NCBI GenBank assembly: GCA_002692605.1
Contig: NZLE01000017.1
Span: forward strand, 25,938-50,436
Source of the DNA: Opitutia bacterium
GTDB taxonomy: Bacteria; Verrucomicrobiota; Verrucomicrobiia; Opitutales; Seribacteraceae
Length of the DNA: 24,499 nucleotides
Direction of reading: 5' to 3'
Part shown: piece by piece, positions 1-7,405 of the stretch
Numbering within the stretch: position 1 is the stretch's first letter
Layout of the letters: each line of letters opens with the position of its first letter
The notes under the pieces: generated by a model
Database searches by the model: none
The model's input: only the letters and a program-made list of their open reading frames with translations
Told to the model about the DNA's origin: nothing
Position numbers and translations under genes: made by a program

Positions 1-974
1 CCGGTAGTAGGCTCGGGATTCCACTGGTATTTACTAAGAAACTCACCGTCTAACTCGAAGTAGAAATGCTCGGGTTTTCCACGAACGGATACCCGTTCCA
101 AAAGATCCGGCTTGGCCTTGTAAAAGGTAATCGACAACGTTTCCTCATCATAGAGCTGGATCTTCTGAAACTTATCCTTCCCATAATAGTCATTATACCA
201 GGGCGCTTGAACGTGTTTGCTTCTCATGAAATAGAAGAAGAAAAAGTAATCCGAAACCCTGACGGGTTCACCATCGCTGTAGCGGGCGGACCGGTCCAAT
301 CGGAAATAAACCGTTCTTCCGTCCTTACCCACTGCCCACGATCTTGCCAATCCAGGATAATAACCGTCCGAATTGGGATGCGTTTCCACCAAACTCAGCA
401 CGTTGTAATCAAGCAGGTAGCTGCGGAAAGCTCCATTGGCGTCTGGGCCAATGGTTCTGAGAGTTCTGGGGAAATCCCTCATATATGCATTCCACACCCC
501 TCCCCTTTTGGCTTTGGGTGAAGCAAATTCCTCTTCGTCAGATCCGTCTTTCCAGATGAGGTCGGTCGGAATCTTGTTCGGAGAAGAGATAATGAAGCAA
601 TCCGAATTGTCTTTGTAAAATTCGAAAACTTCTTCGGAGCAATGAGCGAGCAGGGGGTGACGGTTTCCCTCATCATCTTCAAGACCTGACTTGGGAGCGG
701 ATTCTTCGCTTGCGACTCCAGAATCGATTTTCAAATCAAGGGGGAAATCTCCCTCTTTGATTTGTCTGGCGAACTCCTTGGCAAATTCCTTGCCGAACTC
801 CTTAGCGAGTTCGCGGGCAAACTCCCGGTCGATTGCTTGCTCCTGAATGCTCCGCGCGCTCTCCTCGTCAGCGTCATTCGGGCGAGGAGGCTTCAATTTG
901 GGGTTGTCGCATCCTTGAAAACTCAGGGCAAAAGACATTAGGATCACATAGCTCAAACTTTTCATTCTTTTCAT
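1..974 (-). CDS. Peptide ABC transporter substrate-binding lipoprotein (family 5), partial at window edge
   Basis: The frame is open from ATG 974 to base 1, about 324 residues, and the C-terminus lies outside the window. The N-terminus is a lipoprotein signal: MKRMK, a hydrophobic stretch, then SFQGC with Cys22, so it is probably a membrane-anchored periplasmic binding protein. Residues ~200-260 (YYPGLARSWAVGKDG, YFRLDRSARYSDGEPV) match the core of family 5 oligopeptide-binding proteins. Between the lipobox and this core is a charged linker with a repetitive helical segment at residues ~50-72 (FAKEF-type units). The gene starts 1 nt after the stop of the YejE-like permease, so it is the third gene of that operon. 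ATG 965 is an alternative start in the same frame; neither has a clear Shine-Dalgarno. The peptide substrate class is inferred from family and neighbours. Confidence 0.85.
   Translation of the reverse strand, partial: MKRMKSLSYVILMSFALSFQGCDNPKLKPPRPNDADEESARSIQEQAIDREFARELAKEFGKEFAKEFARQIKEGDFPLDLKIDSGVASEESAPKSGLEDDEGNRHPLLAHCSEEVFEFYKDNSDCFIISSPNKIPTDLIWKDGSDEEEFASPKAKRGGVWNAYMRDFPRTLRTIGPDANGAFRSYLLDYNVLSLVETHPNSDGYYPGLARSWAVGKDGRTVYFRLDRSARYSDGEPVRVSDYFFFFYFMRSKHVQAPWYNDYYGKDKFQKIQLYDEETLSITFYKAKPDLLERVSVRGKPEHFYFELDGEFLSKYQWNPEPTT
759..827 (-). repeat. Short in-gene repeat encoding FA(K/R)E(F/L) helical units
   Basis: Imperfect 12-nt units encode successive FARE-LAKE-FGKE-FAKE-FARQ steps at residues ~50-72 of the binding lipoprotein. 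The pattern of two hydrophobic/aromatic and two charged positions per four residues predicts an amphipathic helix or coiled coil just after the lipid anchor. The helix is an inference; the repetition is visible directly. Confidence 0.7.
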
Positions 975-975
975 A

Positions 976-2046
976 TTATTCGTAGGTGGAAAATTTCTTG
1001 GGATCAAAGGCTTCTCTCACCGCTTCGCCGACGAAAGTGACCAAAGTCAGGGTGAGCACGAGAGCCGTGACCGAGGAAATAACGATCCAAGGGGCTATGC
1101 GCAGGTTGCTTACCCCCTGCTTGAGAAGTTCTCCCCAGCTTGGGGCCGGAGGAGGTAAACCGTAACCCAGAAAATCAAGAGCGGTAATCGAAGAAATTGC
1201 CGCGGCAATGGTGAAGGGTGCGAAAGTCACCAGGGTGGAAATGACGTTGGGTAGAAGATGTTTGAAAATGATACGAAGCGGTCCTGCTCCAATCACCTTG
1301 GCGGCGGAAACGTAATCTCGAGATTTTTCCTTGTACACCGCCGCGCGCACATAGTAGGTCAAACCCGTCCATGAAAAGAGCACCATAATCAAAAGAAGAG
1401 CGCAAACCTGCCATCCGACCCCCCACCAACCAGGCATAACCGAGACCAGGATGATCACCATGTAAAGAAAAGGAACGTTTGCCCAAATTTCCACCAACCT
1501 CAGTCCCACCATATCCGTCTTTCCACCGAGGAAACCCATTAGACTGCCCGCTGCGATGGCAATCAGATAAGTAAGCGCGAGATAACCGATCGCAAACGTC
1601 ATTGCGATTCTAAAACCATAGAGCAAGCGGGCCAAAACGTCCCTTTCGGTCTTATCGGTACCGCACAAGTGTCCGCTCGATAGGCTCGGAGGGGAAAAGC
1701 CCGTGGCGTTTTCATCCGCATAATCCATTTCATAGGGACCATAGGGAATGATGGGCATAATCAACCAGTTTCCACTTTGTTCCTCCTCGAATCTCTTTTG
1801 CAGTTCCCGGTAATCCACTTCGTAATCATAGTCCAAGCCAAATTGCCTGCCGGTTAACTGTTTGCCATAAGTGGGAAGAAAAAGCTCTCCCTCATAATGG
1901 AGCAGAAGGGCGCGTTTGTTTACGAACAGTTCTCCGAAAAGGCTAACCAGGTATAGAGCGATTAATGCGACAAAGGACCAATAACCGCGCCTGATCGAAC
2001 GAAATCGACGAATCTTTCTCAGGGTCAATGGATTGAGTCGAATCAT
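976..2046 (-). CDS. yejE: YejE-like peptide ABC transporter permease
   Basis: This is an inner-membrane permease of a peptide/microcin-C-type ABC importer. It closely resembles YejE: an N-terminal RRGYWSFVALIALYLVSLFGEL segment, a periplasmic loop, then LCGTDKTERDVLARLLYGFRIAM, an EAA loop (DYVSAAKVIGAGPL...KHLLPN), LDFLGYGLPPPAPSWGELL, and the terminal FVGEAVREAFDPKK, a YejE hallmark. At 356 residues from ATG 2046 the length is normal for the family. That ATG is chosen because it lies 4 nt past the YejB-like stop (2051-2053) and gives the YejE-type N-terminus; an upstream TTG at 2076 would overlap the previous gene. Its partners are the YejB-like permease upstream and the binding lipoprotein downstream. 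No ATPase gene of this module lies in the window. Confidence 0.93.
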   Translation of the reverse strand: MIRLNPLTLRKIRRFRSIRRGYWSFVALIALYLVSLFGELFVNKRALLLHYEGELFLPTYGKQLTGRQFGLDYDYEVDYRELQKRFEEEQSGNWLIMPIIPYGPYEMDYADENATGFSPPSLSSGHLCGTDKTERDVLARLLYGFRIAMTFAIGYLALTYLIAIAAGSLMGFLGGKTDMVGLRLVEIWANVPFLYMVIILVSVMPGWWGVGWQVCALLLIMVLFSWTGLTYYVRAAVYKEKSRDYVSAAKVIGAGPLRIIFKHLLPNVISTLVTFAPFTIAAAISSITALDFLGYGLPPPAPSWGELLKQGVSNLRIAPWIVISSVTALVLTLTLVTFVGEAVREAFDPKKFSTYE

Positions 2047-2050
2047 CTTC

Positions 2051-3475
2051 TCATTCGAATCGAACCCTCGGGTCAACCAGGGCGACGAGGGCGTCGGACA
2101 GGATATTCCCCAAAAGCATAAGCGAGGCGGACAAGGTCAGAACACCCATAACCACCGGATAATCTCGATCAATCACCGAATTGAACCCCAGCAGACCGAA
2201 GCCATCCACGTCAAAAATGGTTTCGATCAGGAACGAACCCGTTACAAACAAGGTAACCTGATGACCGACGTTCGTGGCCAGGGGAACCAGGGAATTTCGC
2301 AAGGCGTGCTTGCGAACCGCATTCTTGAAGGAAACCCCCTTTGCCATAGCCGTACGGACGTAATCCGCGGATAGGTTATCCATAAGGTGATTTTTCATTA
2401 ACATCGTCACGAAGGCGAAACCTCCAATCAAGTAACAGCAAAGTGGTTGAAAGGTATGGGCGAACAAATCCTTGAGCTGCCCCCAAGGAGAAAGCTCGTC
2501 AAAACCATCACTCGTAAGACCGCCCATAGGCAGCCAGTCCAACTTGATCGAAAAGAAAAGCAAAAGCAGGGAACCAAGCGCGTATCCGGGAACGGCGTAA
2601 CCGATGAAAATCAGAATGGATGAAAGATCATCGGGCAGGGTTTTGTGTCTGACCGCCTTGAAAACGCCAAGAGGGATACAGACGAAATAGGTAATCAGAA
2701 AAGTCAGTATGCCAAAATAGGAAGAGACCGGCAAGCGCTCCGAAATCACCTGAAACACCGACTCCCCATATCGAGTGGATTGCCCAAAATTACCCTGAAG
2801 CACGCCCTCGAATTCGGTCATGAAAAGTTCGGCAACCGGTCTTGCTTTGAGGACGCCGGTTTCGACAGGTCTCATCCGCACCGACCAATTGCCCAGCAAA
2901 CTTTCAAAATTTGCAATGCGAACTGTCGAACCCTTGCCTCTCTGGAGAATGATCTTTTCCCGAGCTCCCTCGATCCACGCATCCGGGCGAGCTCCTTCCC
3001 TGCCATCGATTTCTCCATCTCCATTACTGTCGAAGCTATCGAACGGCAGGTAATTCGAAAGATGCTTGGGCACTTCGGATCGTTGAAGATAACCGTCCTC
3101 ATTCCAGTCCAACTCGGCAAGATGAAATTTTGGCAAGCGCACTCTTTCGGCCAGTTCCTTTTCGTTCCTCGTAAAGCGAATCTGACGGAATTCGGTCTCC
3201 CGCGGAAGGACGCCAAGCCAAATCAGGTAGGCTTCCCAATGAGGCTTGTCGAAACCGTACAGTCGCTTCATCTGTTCCAACTGCTCCTTGGACAAAGCCT
3301 GGTCGGATTTCATCCCCTGCCCTCCCCCTCCCTGTTCGGAGACTTGCTGCATTTGCATCATCGCCTGCTCCAAAGGTCCGCCTGGAGCAAGACGGGTAAT
3401 CGCAAAGACCATAATGCTGATGCCCAGCAAAGTGGGTGGAATCAAGAGCAGTCGTCTTATGAAATAATCACGCAT
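2051..3475 (-). CDS. yejB: YejB-like peptide ABC transporter permease with periplasmic EF-hand insert
   Basis: Residues 1-30 (MRDYFIRRLLLIPPTLLG...TRLAPGGP) are the first membrane segment of YejB/OppB-type permeases. The second half (YFGILTFLITYFVCIPLGV, the EAA loop DYVRTAMAKGVS..KHALRNSLVP, FETIFDVDGFGLLG-like and DPRVRFE) is the usual permease core. At 474 residues it is about 110 longer than YejB. The extra sequence sits in the first periplasmic loop, roughly residues 45-215. It contains a Gln/Gly-rich stretch and two EF-hand loops, DWNEDGYLQRSE (123-134) and DSNGDGEIDGRE (149-160), with Asp/Asn/Glu at the calcium-ligand positions. ATG 3475 is preferred because it gives the family N-terminus; an in-frame TTG at 3565 would add 30 unconserved residues. 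No clear Shine-Dalgarno is seen. It is the first gene of the minus-strand peptide-uptake operon. Confidence 0.92.
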   Translation of the reverse strand: MRDYFIRRLLLIPPTLLGISIMVFAITRLAPGGPLEQAMMQMQQVSEQGGGGQGMKSDQALSKEQLEQMKRLYGFDKPHWEAYLIWLGVLPRETEFRQIRFTRNEKELAERVRLPKFHLAELDWNEDGYLQRSEVPKHLSNYLPFDSFDSNGDGEIDGREGARPDAWIEGAREKIILQRGKGSTVRIANFESLLGNWSVRMRPVETGVLKARPVAELFMTEFEGVLQGNFGQSTRYGESVFQVISERLPVSSYFGILTFLITYFVCIPLGVFKAVRHKTLPDDLSSILIFIGYAVPGYALGSLLLLFFSIKLDWLPMGGLTSDGFDELSPWGQLKDLFAHTFQPLCCYLIGGFAFVTMLMKNHLMDNLSADYVRTAMAKGVSFKNAVRKHALRNSLVPLATNVGHQVTLFVTGSFLIETIFDVDGFGLLGFNSVIDRDYPVVMGVLTLSASLMLLGNILSDALVALVDPRVRFE

Positions 3476-3614
3476 GAATTCAAATAGGGTTTTAGATTCT
3501 TCCTTCCATGTGATCAAAGGCAAACCAAAGTTTCTTTGAAGGTTCTTTCTGCTTTTGCTTGCCAAGAATTGAACCGAACTTCCTTATGATTCCGTTGGCT
3601 TCCCGCATCCTACT
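3476..3614. promoter_or_regulatory. Divergent intergenic region between the two peptide-importer operons
   Basis: These 139 bases separate the minus-strand YejB-like start from the plus-strand OppA-like start, so promoters for both operons should lie here. On the minus strand TTGATC and TAAAAC are 17 bases apart (about 3510-3482), a weak sigma70-like pair that would leave a very short leader. No convincing plus-strand pair was found. The assignment rests mainly on gene orientation. Confidence 0.4.
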
Positions 3615-5519
3615 ATGAAAGTTCCGTTTCTCGCCGAAGTTGTTCTGCTCCTCACCTGCGCTTCGCTCATGAACTCCTGTTCCGAGCGGACTGCGGTTGA
3701 GCAGGCCACCGAAGAGGGCATTCTCATTATTGGCAACACCTCCGAGCCCAAGGGCTTGGATCCTCATATCGTAAGCGGCGTTTTGGAGAGTAACGTAATC
3801 AGGGCTCTGTTCGAAGGTTTGGTGGAAGGGCATCCTTCGAAAGACGGCGTGGCTTTGCCCGGGGTTGCCGAAAAGTGGTATCCGGTTGATGAAAAAAGAC
3901 CCGACGAATGGGTTTTCGAACTTCGCAAGGACGCGCAATGGTCAGATGGCGCTCCCCTAACCGCCGACGATTTTCTTTTCTCCTTCAGACGCTTGCTCAC
4001 TCCGGAGCTTGCCTCGGACTATTCCTTCATGCTCTATTACGTGCGTGATGCAGAGCCCTATCACAAGTCCCAACGCTCCTACTTGCTTTCCCGCAAGGAC
4101 GCCAATTTCACCACTGAATGGTGGGCAAGCCTTAAGGAAATTGATTTCGGACCAAATGAGGAGGCCCCCGAAGACTCATTCAATTTCAAGGGACTGGATT
4201 TTCTGACCGCGAAGGAACTTGAGGCAATCCAAGGCAATCCAAACCTATTCACCTGGCCCAAGGGCGTATCCGCCCAAATAAGGACAAGACTCTTGAAAAA
4301 AAACCTCGCCTTTGCCAAGTCGGGTAAGGATCTCTGGGACTTGATTGATTTTGGAGCGACCGCTCCGGATCCGCATACCTTGAAGATCAAACTCAACTCA
4401 CCGCTGCCCTTCCTCCCGGAGATCACCAAACATTACACTTGGTATCCGGTCCCACGACACGCCGTACTCAAACACGGGAAGATCGGAGACCGTTTCACCG
4501 CTTGGACCAAGCCCGAAAATCTCGTTTGCAACGGAGCTTTCTTTCTCAAGTCCTGGCGTTTCAACGACCATATTGAAGTCGCGAGGAACCCTCGCTACTG
4601 GGACGAGGAAAACGTTGGCCTGAATGGAATTCGTTACCTGCCCATCAGTAATTTGTACACCGAAGCGAGAATGTACTATGACGGACAAATGCACGTTACT
4701 TATTCGCTGGCCCCCGAACTGATTGAGCACTCCCGCCAAAACTATTCCGCCGACCTGAGAAACGAACTTTACCTTGGTACCTATTTCATCAGAACGAACG
4801 TCACTCACGAACCGTTCACGGATTCCCGTGTTCGCCTGGCCTTTTCTCTCTCCCTAGATCAAGAATCCCTGATTCAGAACGTACTCAAGGGGGGACAGAA
4901 GCCGGCCGGCGGATTGGTTCCTCCCTTCGGAGATTATCCCGCTGCCAAGCAGGTCCGCTTTGACCCCAAGCTTGCCCGGGAATTGCTTGCTGAGGCAGGC
5001 TTTCCGAACGGGGAAGGTCTGCCCGACATAGAATTTCTCACCACAGACAAGGAAACTTCAAAGGCAGTTGCGGAAGCTCTGCAATCGATGTGGAAGGAAC
5101 ACTTGGGCGCGACCATAAAAATCAAACAACTGGAGTGGACCTCCTACATCACTTCCATGTTCGACAAGGACTATGACTTGGCGGCCGGGGGTTGGATAGG
5201 CGATTATTTGGACCCCCTCACCTTTTTGGACATGTGGATGAAAGGCACGGGCAACAACCGAACCGGTTGGCACAGTGAGGAATTTGAGCGCCTTCTTGCC
5301 CAAGCTGCGGAAACCGGGAAACCGCAGGACCGCTATGACATTCTTTCTCAAGCCGAGTCTCTGTTCTTGAAGGAACGACCCATCCTCCCGGTTTACTGGT
5401 ACACCCGAAATTATCTGCTTCGTCCAGAGGTCAAGGGCTGGCATCCGTTGGTTCTCGACAACCATCCCTACAAATTCATCCGACTCGAATCCTCGCCAAC
5501 CATGAAAAAGGAAGGATGA
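3615..5519 (+). CDS. oppA: Oligopeptide ABC transporter substrate-binding lipoprotein (OppA-like)
   Basis: A 634-residue family 5 binding protein that should capture peptides in the periplasm for the OppBC-DF importer encoded directly downstream. The N-terminus has a hydrophobic signal ending LMNSC (Cys22), a plausible lipobox. Core family features follow: NTSEPKGLDPHIVSG (41-55), ALFEGLVEGHP, WVFELRKDAQWSDGAPLTADDFLFSFRRLL (99-128), and near the C-terminus DLAAGGWIGDYLDPLTFLDMW and PILPVYWYTRNYLL. It is longer than typical OppA (~540), mainly through about 80 extra residues around 150-245, before the conserved DPHTLKIKLNSPLPFLPEIT. ATG 3615 gives the signal peptide directly. It ends 4 nt before oppB. 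Peptide specificity cannot be read from the sequence. Confidence 0.92.
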   Translation: MKVPFLAEVVLLLTCASLMNSCSERTAVEQATEEGILIIGNTSEPKGLDPHIVSGVLESNVIRALFEGLVEGHPSKDGVALPGVAEKWYPVDEKRPDEWVFELRKDAQWSDGAPLTADDFLFSFRRLLTPELASDYSFMLYYVRDAEPYHKSQRSYLLSRKDANFTTEWWASLKEIDFGPNEEAPEDSFNFKGLDFLTAKELEAIQGNPNLFTWPKGVSAQIRTRLLKKNLAFAKSGKDLWDLIDFGATAPDPHTLKIKLNSPLPFLPEITKHYTWYPVPRHAVLKHGKIGDRFTAWTKPENLVCNGAFFLKSWRFNDHIEVARNPRYWDEENVGLNGIRYLPISNLYTEARMYYDGQMHVTYSLAPELIEHSRQNYSADLRNELYLGTYFIRTNVTHEPFTDSRVRLAFSLSLDQESLIQNVLKGGQKPAGGLVPPFGDYPAAKQVRFDPKLARELLAEAGFPNGEGLPDIEFLTTDKETSKAVAEALQSMWKEHLGATIKIKQLEWTSYITSMFDKDYDLAAGGWIGDYLDPLTFLDMWMKGTGNNRTGWHSEEFERLLAQAAETGKPQDRYDILSQAESLFLKERPILPVYWYTRNYLLRPEVKGWHPLVLDNHPYKFIRLESSPTMKKEG

Positions 5520-5523
5520 TCAA

Positions 5524-6453
5524 ATGATTAAGTTTCTTCTCGGTCGCTTGATGCAAGGAATTCTCGTGCTTTTCACCTTGTATACCATCACCTTCTTTCT
5601 CGCCAAGGCGATGCCAGGAGAGCCCTTCACGTCCGAGAAAAACGTTTCGGCGGAAACCAAAGCGAACATTCGCAAGCTCTATGGTTTGGACCGACCCTTA
5701 TGGGAGCAATATTACGTTTATCCAAAGAACATTATCACCGAAGGCTCCTTGGGCATTTCCACAAGCAAAGGAAGACCGGTCAAGGACATCATTGCCCAAT
5801 CCTTTCCCAACTCCCTTATTCTCGGACTTTGCGCATTGGGTTTCGCGGTCGGAATTGGGATTCCAATCGGCGTTCTTTCCGCAGTTCGAAAAAACAGTTG
5901 GGTCGATTGGAGTTGCATGGGAATTGCCATGATCGGGATATGCGTACCTTCCTTCACCATTGGCCCTCTTCTGCAAATTTACCTCGCCGCCCACCTTCCG
6001 GGATTAAAAGTCGCTGGTTGGGGTAGCCCTCAGGACGTCATTTTACCTGCCTTTACTCTCGGCTTGGTCTCCGCGGCTTATTTGGCCCGACTGACGCGCG
6101 GGGGTATTCTGGAGGTTCTTTCTCAAGACTTCGTCCGCACCGCTCAGGCCAAGGGCTTGTCACCCTCCAAAGTCATCATCAAGCACTCGCTTCGCGGAGG
6201 CCTGATCCCCGCCGTGGCCTACCTAGGTCCGGCTTTTGCGGCCTTGATCAGCGGGTCTTTCATTGTGGAAACCATCTTCCAGGTGCCTGGCATGGGTCAA
6301 CATTTCGTAAATGCTGCGACCACACGAGACGAATTCCTCCTCCTTGGGATTTCCCTGTTCTTCGGATTTCTAATCGTGGTCATGAACCTGATCGCGGATC
6401 TACTTACGGGGTTTCTCGACCCTCGCGTACGAATCGCGGACAACCCCGAATAA
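5524..6453 (+). CDS. oppB: Oligopeptide ABC transporter permease OppB
   Basis: A 309-residue inner-membrane permease of the normal OppB/DppB length. It begins MIKFLLGRLMQGILVLFTLYTITFFLAKAMPGEPF, the typical first helix and PG motif, followed by LYGLDRPLWEQYY. The cytoplasmic EAA loop is DFVRTAQAKGLSPSKVIIKHSLRGGLIP, and the end is LLTGFLDPRVRI. The start has a good ribosome site (GGAAGG about 9 nt upstream, lying inside the end of oppA). Genes oppA-oppB-oppC-oppDF are separated by no more than 4 nt or overlap, indicating one transcript and coupled translation. Unlike the YejB-like protein on the other strand, it has no insert in the first periplasmic loop. Confidence 0.96.
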   Translation: MIKFLLGRLMQGILVLFTLYTITFFLAKAMPGEPFTSEKNVSAETKANIRKLYGLDRPLWEQYYVYPKNIITEGSLGISTSKGRPVKDIIAQSFPNSLILGLCALGFAVGIGIPIGVLSAVRKNSWVDWSCMGIAMIGICVPSFTIGPLLQIYLAAHLPGLKVAGWGSPQDVILPAFTLGLVSAAYLARLTRGGILEVLSQDFVRTAQAKGLSPSKVIIKHSLRGGLIPAVAYLGPAFAALISGSFIVETIFQVPGMGQHFVNAATTRDEFLLLGISLFFGFLIVVMNLIADLLTGFLDPRVRIADNPE

Positions 6454-6457
6454 TCGG

Positions 6458-7405
6458 ATGCCCGAAGGTCCTGCCAGTGAATTCGAGCAAGGCTCTTCCC
6501 TCTGGAAGGATGCCCGCCATCGAATGGGTCAAAACAAGTTCGCCATGGGAAGTTTATGCGTTCTTGGCCTAATGATTTTACTATGCTTTGCGATGGCCTG
6601 GTTCTGCAAGGACCCCAATAAAGTCAACCTTGTCAACAAATTCGCCGCCCCTTCGGAAGAACATTGGTTTGGCACCGACGCCCTAGGGCGTGATCTGTTC
6701 GCCCGTATTCTGTACGGTGGGCAAGTTTCCATCCTCGTCGGTTTGATCGCCACGGCCGTATCCGTAGCCATTGGCATAATCTACGGAGCCATCTCCGGGT
6801 TCATCGGTGGCAAAACGGATGCCGTATTGATGAGGATCGTGGACACCCTGCTCGCCATTCCCTTTCTCGTGCTCGTCATTGTCCTGCAGGCCACTCTCAG
6901 CAACTTTTCAGGAGAGGTCACTCAATGGATTGTGGATAGCTGGGGCTGGGACAAGCAATTCACAAGCCGTCTGACCAACGTAGTCCCCCTCTTCTTCGCG
7001 CTTGGACTCTTGGGTTGGCTTACCCTCTCCCGTATAGTGAGAGCCCAGGTGCTTGCCATAAAGGAGCGTGAGTTCGTGGAGGCCGCGGTGGCTCTGGGCT
7101 ATTCCAAGAGCCGGATTCTCTTCCGCCACGTCATTCCCAACGTCCTTGGGCCCACCATCGTATACTCCACTCTGACGGTACCCGGTTTCATCATGTACGA
7201 AGCCATACTTTCCTTTCTCGGGTTAGGCGTCGAATCCCCCAACAGCTCATGGGGAGTGCTCATCAAGGAAGGGGCAAACTTCCTCGAGACGGAAATTCAG
7301 CTTCTTCTCTTACCCGGGCTCTTCTTTTCCCTGACCCTGTTTTCTCTTAATTTTCTGGGCGACGGCCTTCGCGACGCTCTCGACGTAAAAGCATCCAAAG
7401 ACTGA
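6458..7405 (+). CDS. oppC: Oligopeptide ABC transporter permease OppC
   Basis: A 315-residue second permease subunit. It shows an OppC-type N-terminus (LWKDARHRMGQNKFAMGSLCVLGLMILLCFAM), the GTDALGRDLFARILYGGQVSILVG signature, an EAA loop (REFVEAAVALGYSKSRILFRHVIPNVLGP), SFLGLGVESPNSSWGVLIKEG and the terminal NFLGDGLRDALDVK. Length and motifs are ordinary. It starts 4 nt after oppB, and its TGA overlaps the oppDF start as TGATG, which implies translational coupling. Confidence 0.96.
   Translation: MPEGPASEFEQGSSLWKDARHRMGQNKFAMGSLCVLGLMILLCFAMAWFCKDPNKVNLVNKFAAPSEEHWFGTDALGRDLFARILYGGQVSILVGLIATAVSVAIGIIYGAISGFIGGKTDAVLMRIVDTLLAIPFLVLVIVLQATLSNFSGEVTQWIVDSWGWDKQFTSRLTNVVPLFFALGLLGWLTLSRIVRAQVLAIKEREFVEAAVALGYSKSRILFRHVIPNVLGPTIVYSTLTVPGFIMYEAILSFLGLGVESPNSSWGVLIKEGANFLETEIQLLLLPGLFFSLTLFSLNFLGDGLRDALDVKASKD

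Noticed and set aside
66..521. Plus-strand open frame of 151 codons
   Set aside because: It is the antisense of the left-edge binding lipoprotein, whose own frame is open for the full 974 bases and has a lipobox and family motifs.
2645..3487. Plus-strand open frame of 280 codons
   Set aside because: It lies opposite the YejB-like permease and its translation has no recognisable domain or membrane pattern.
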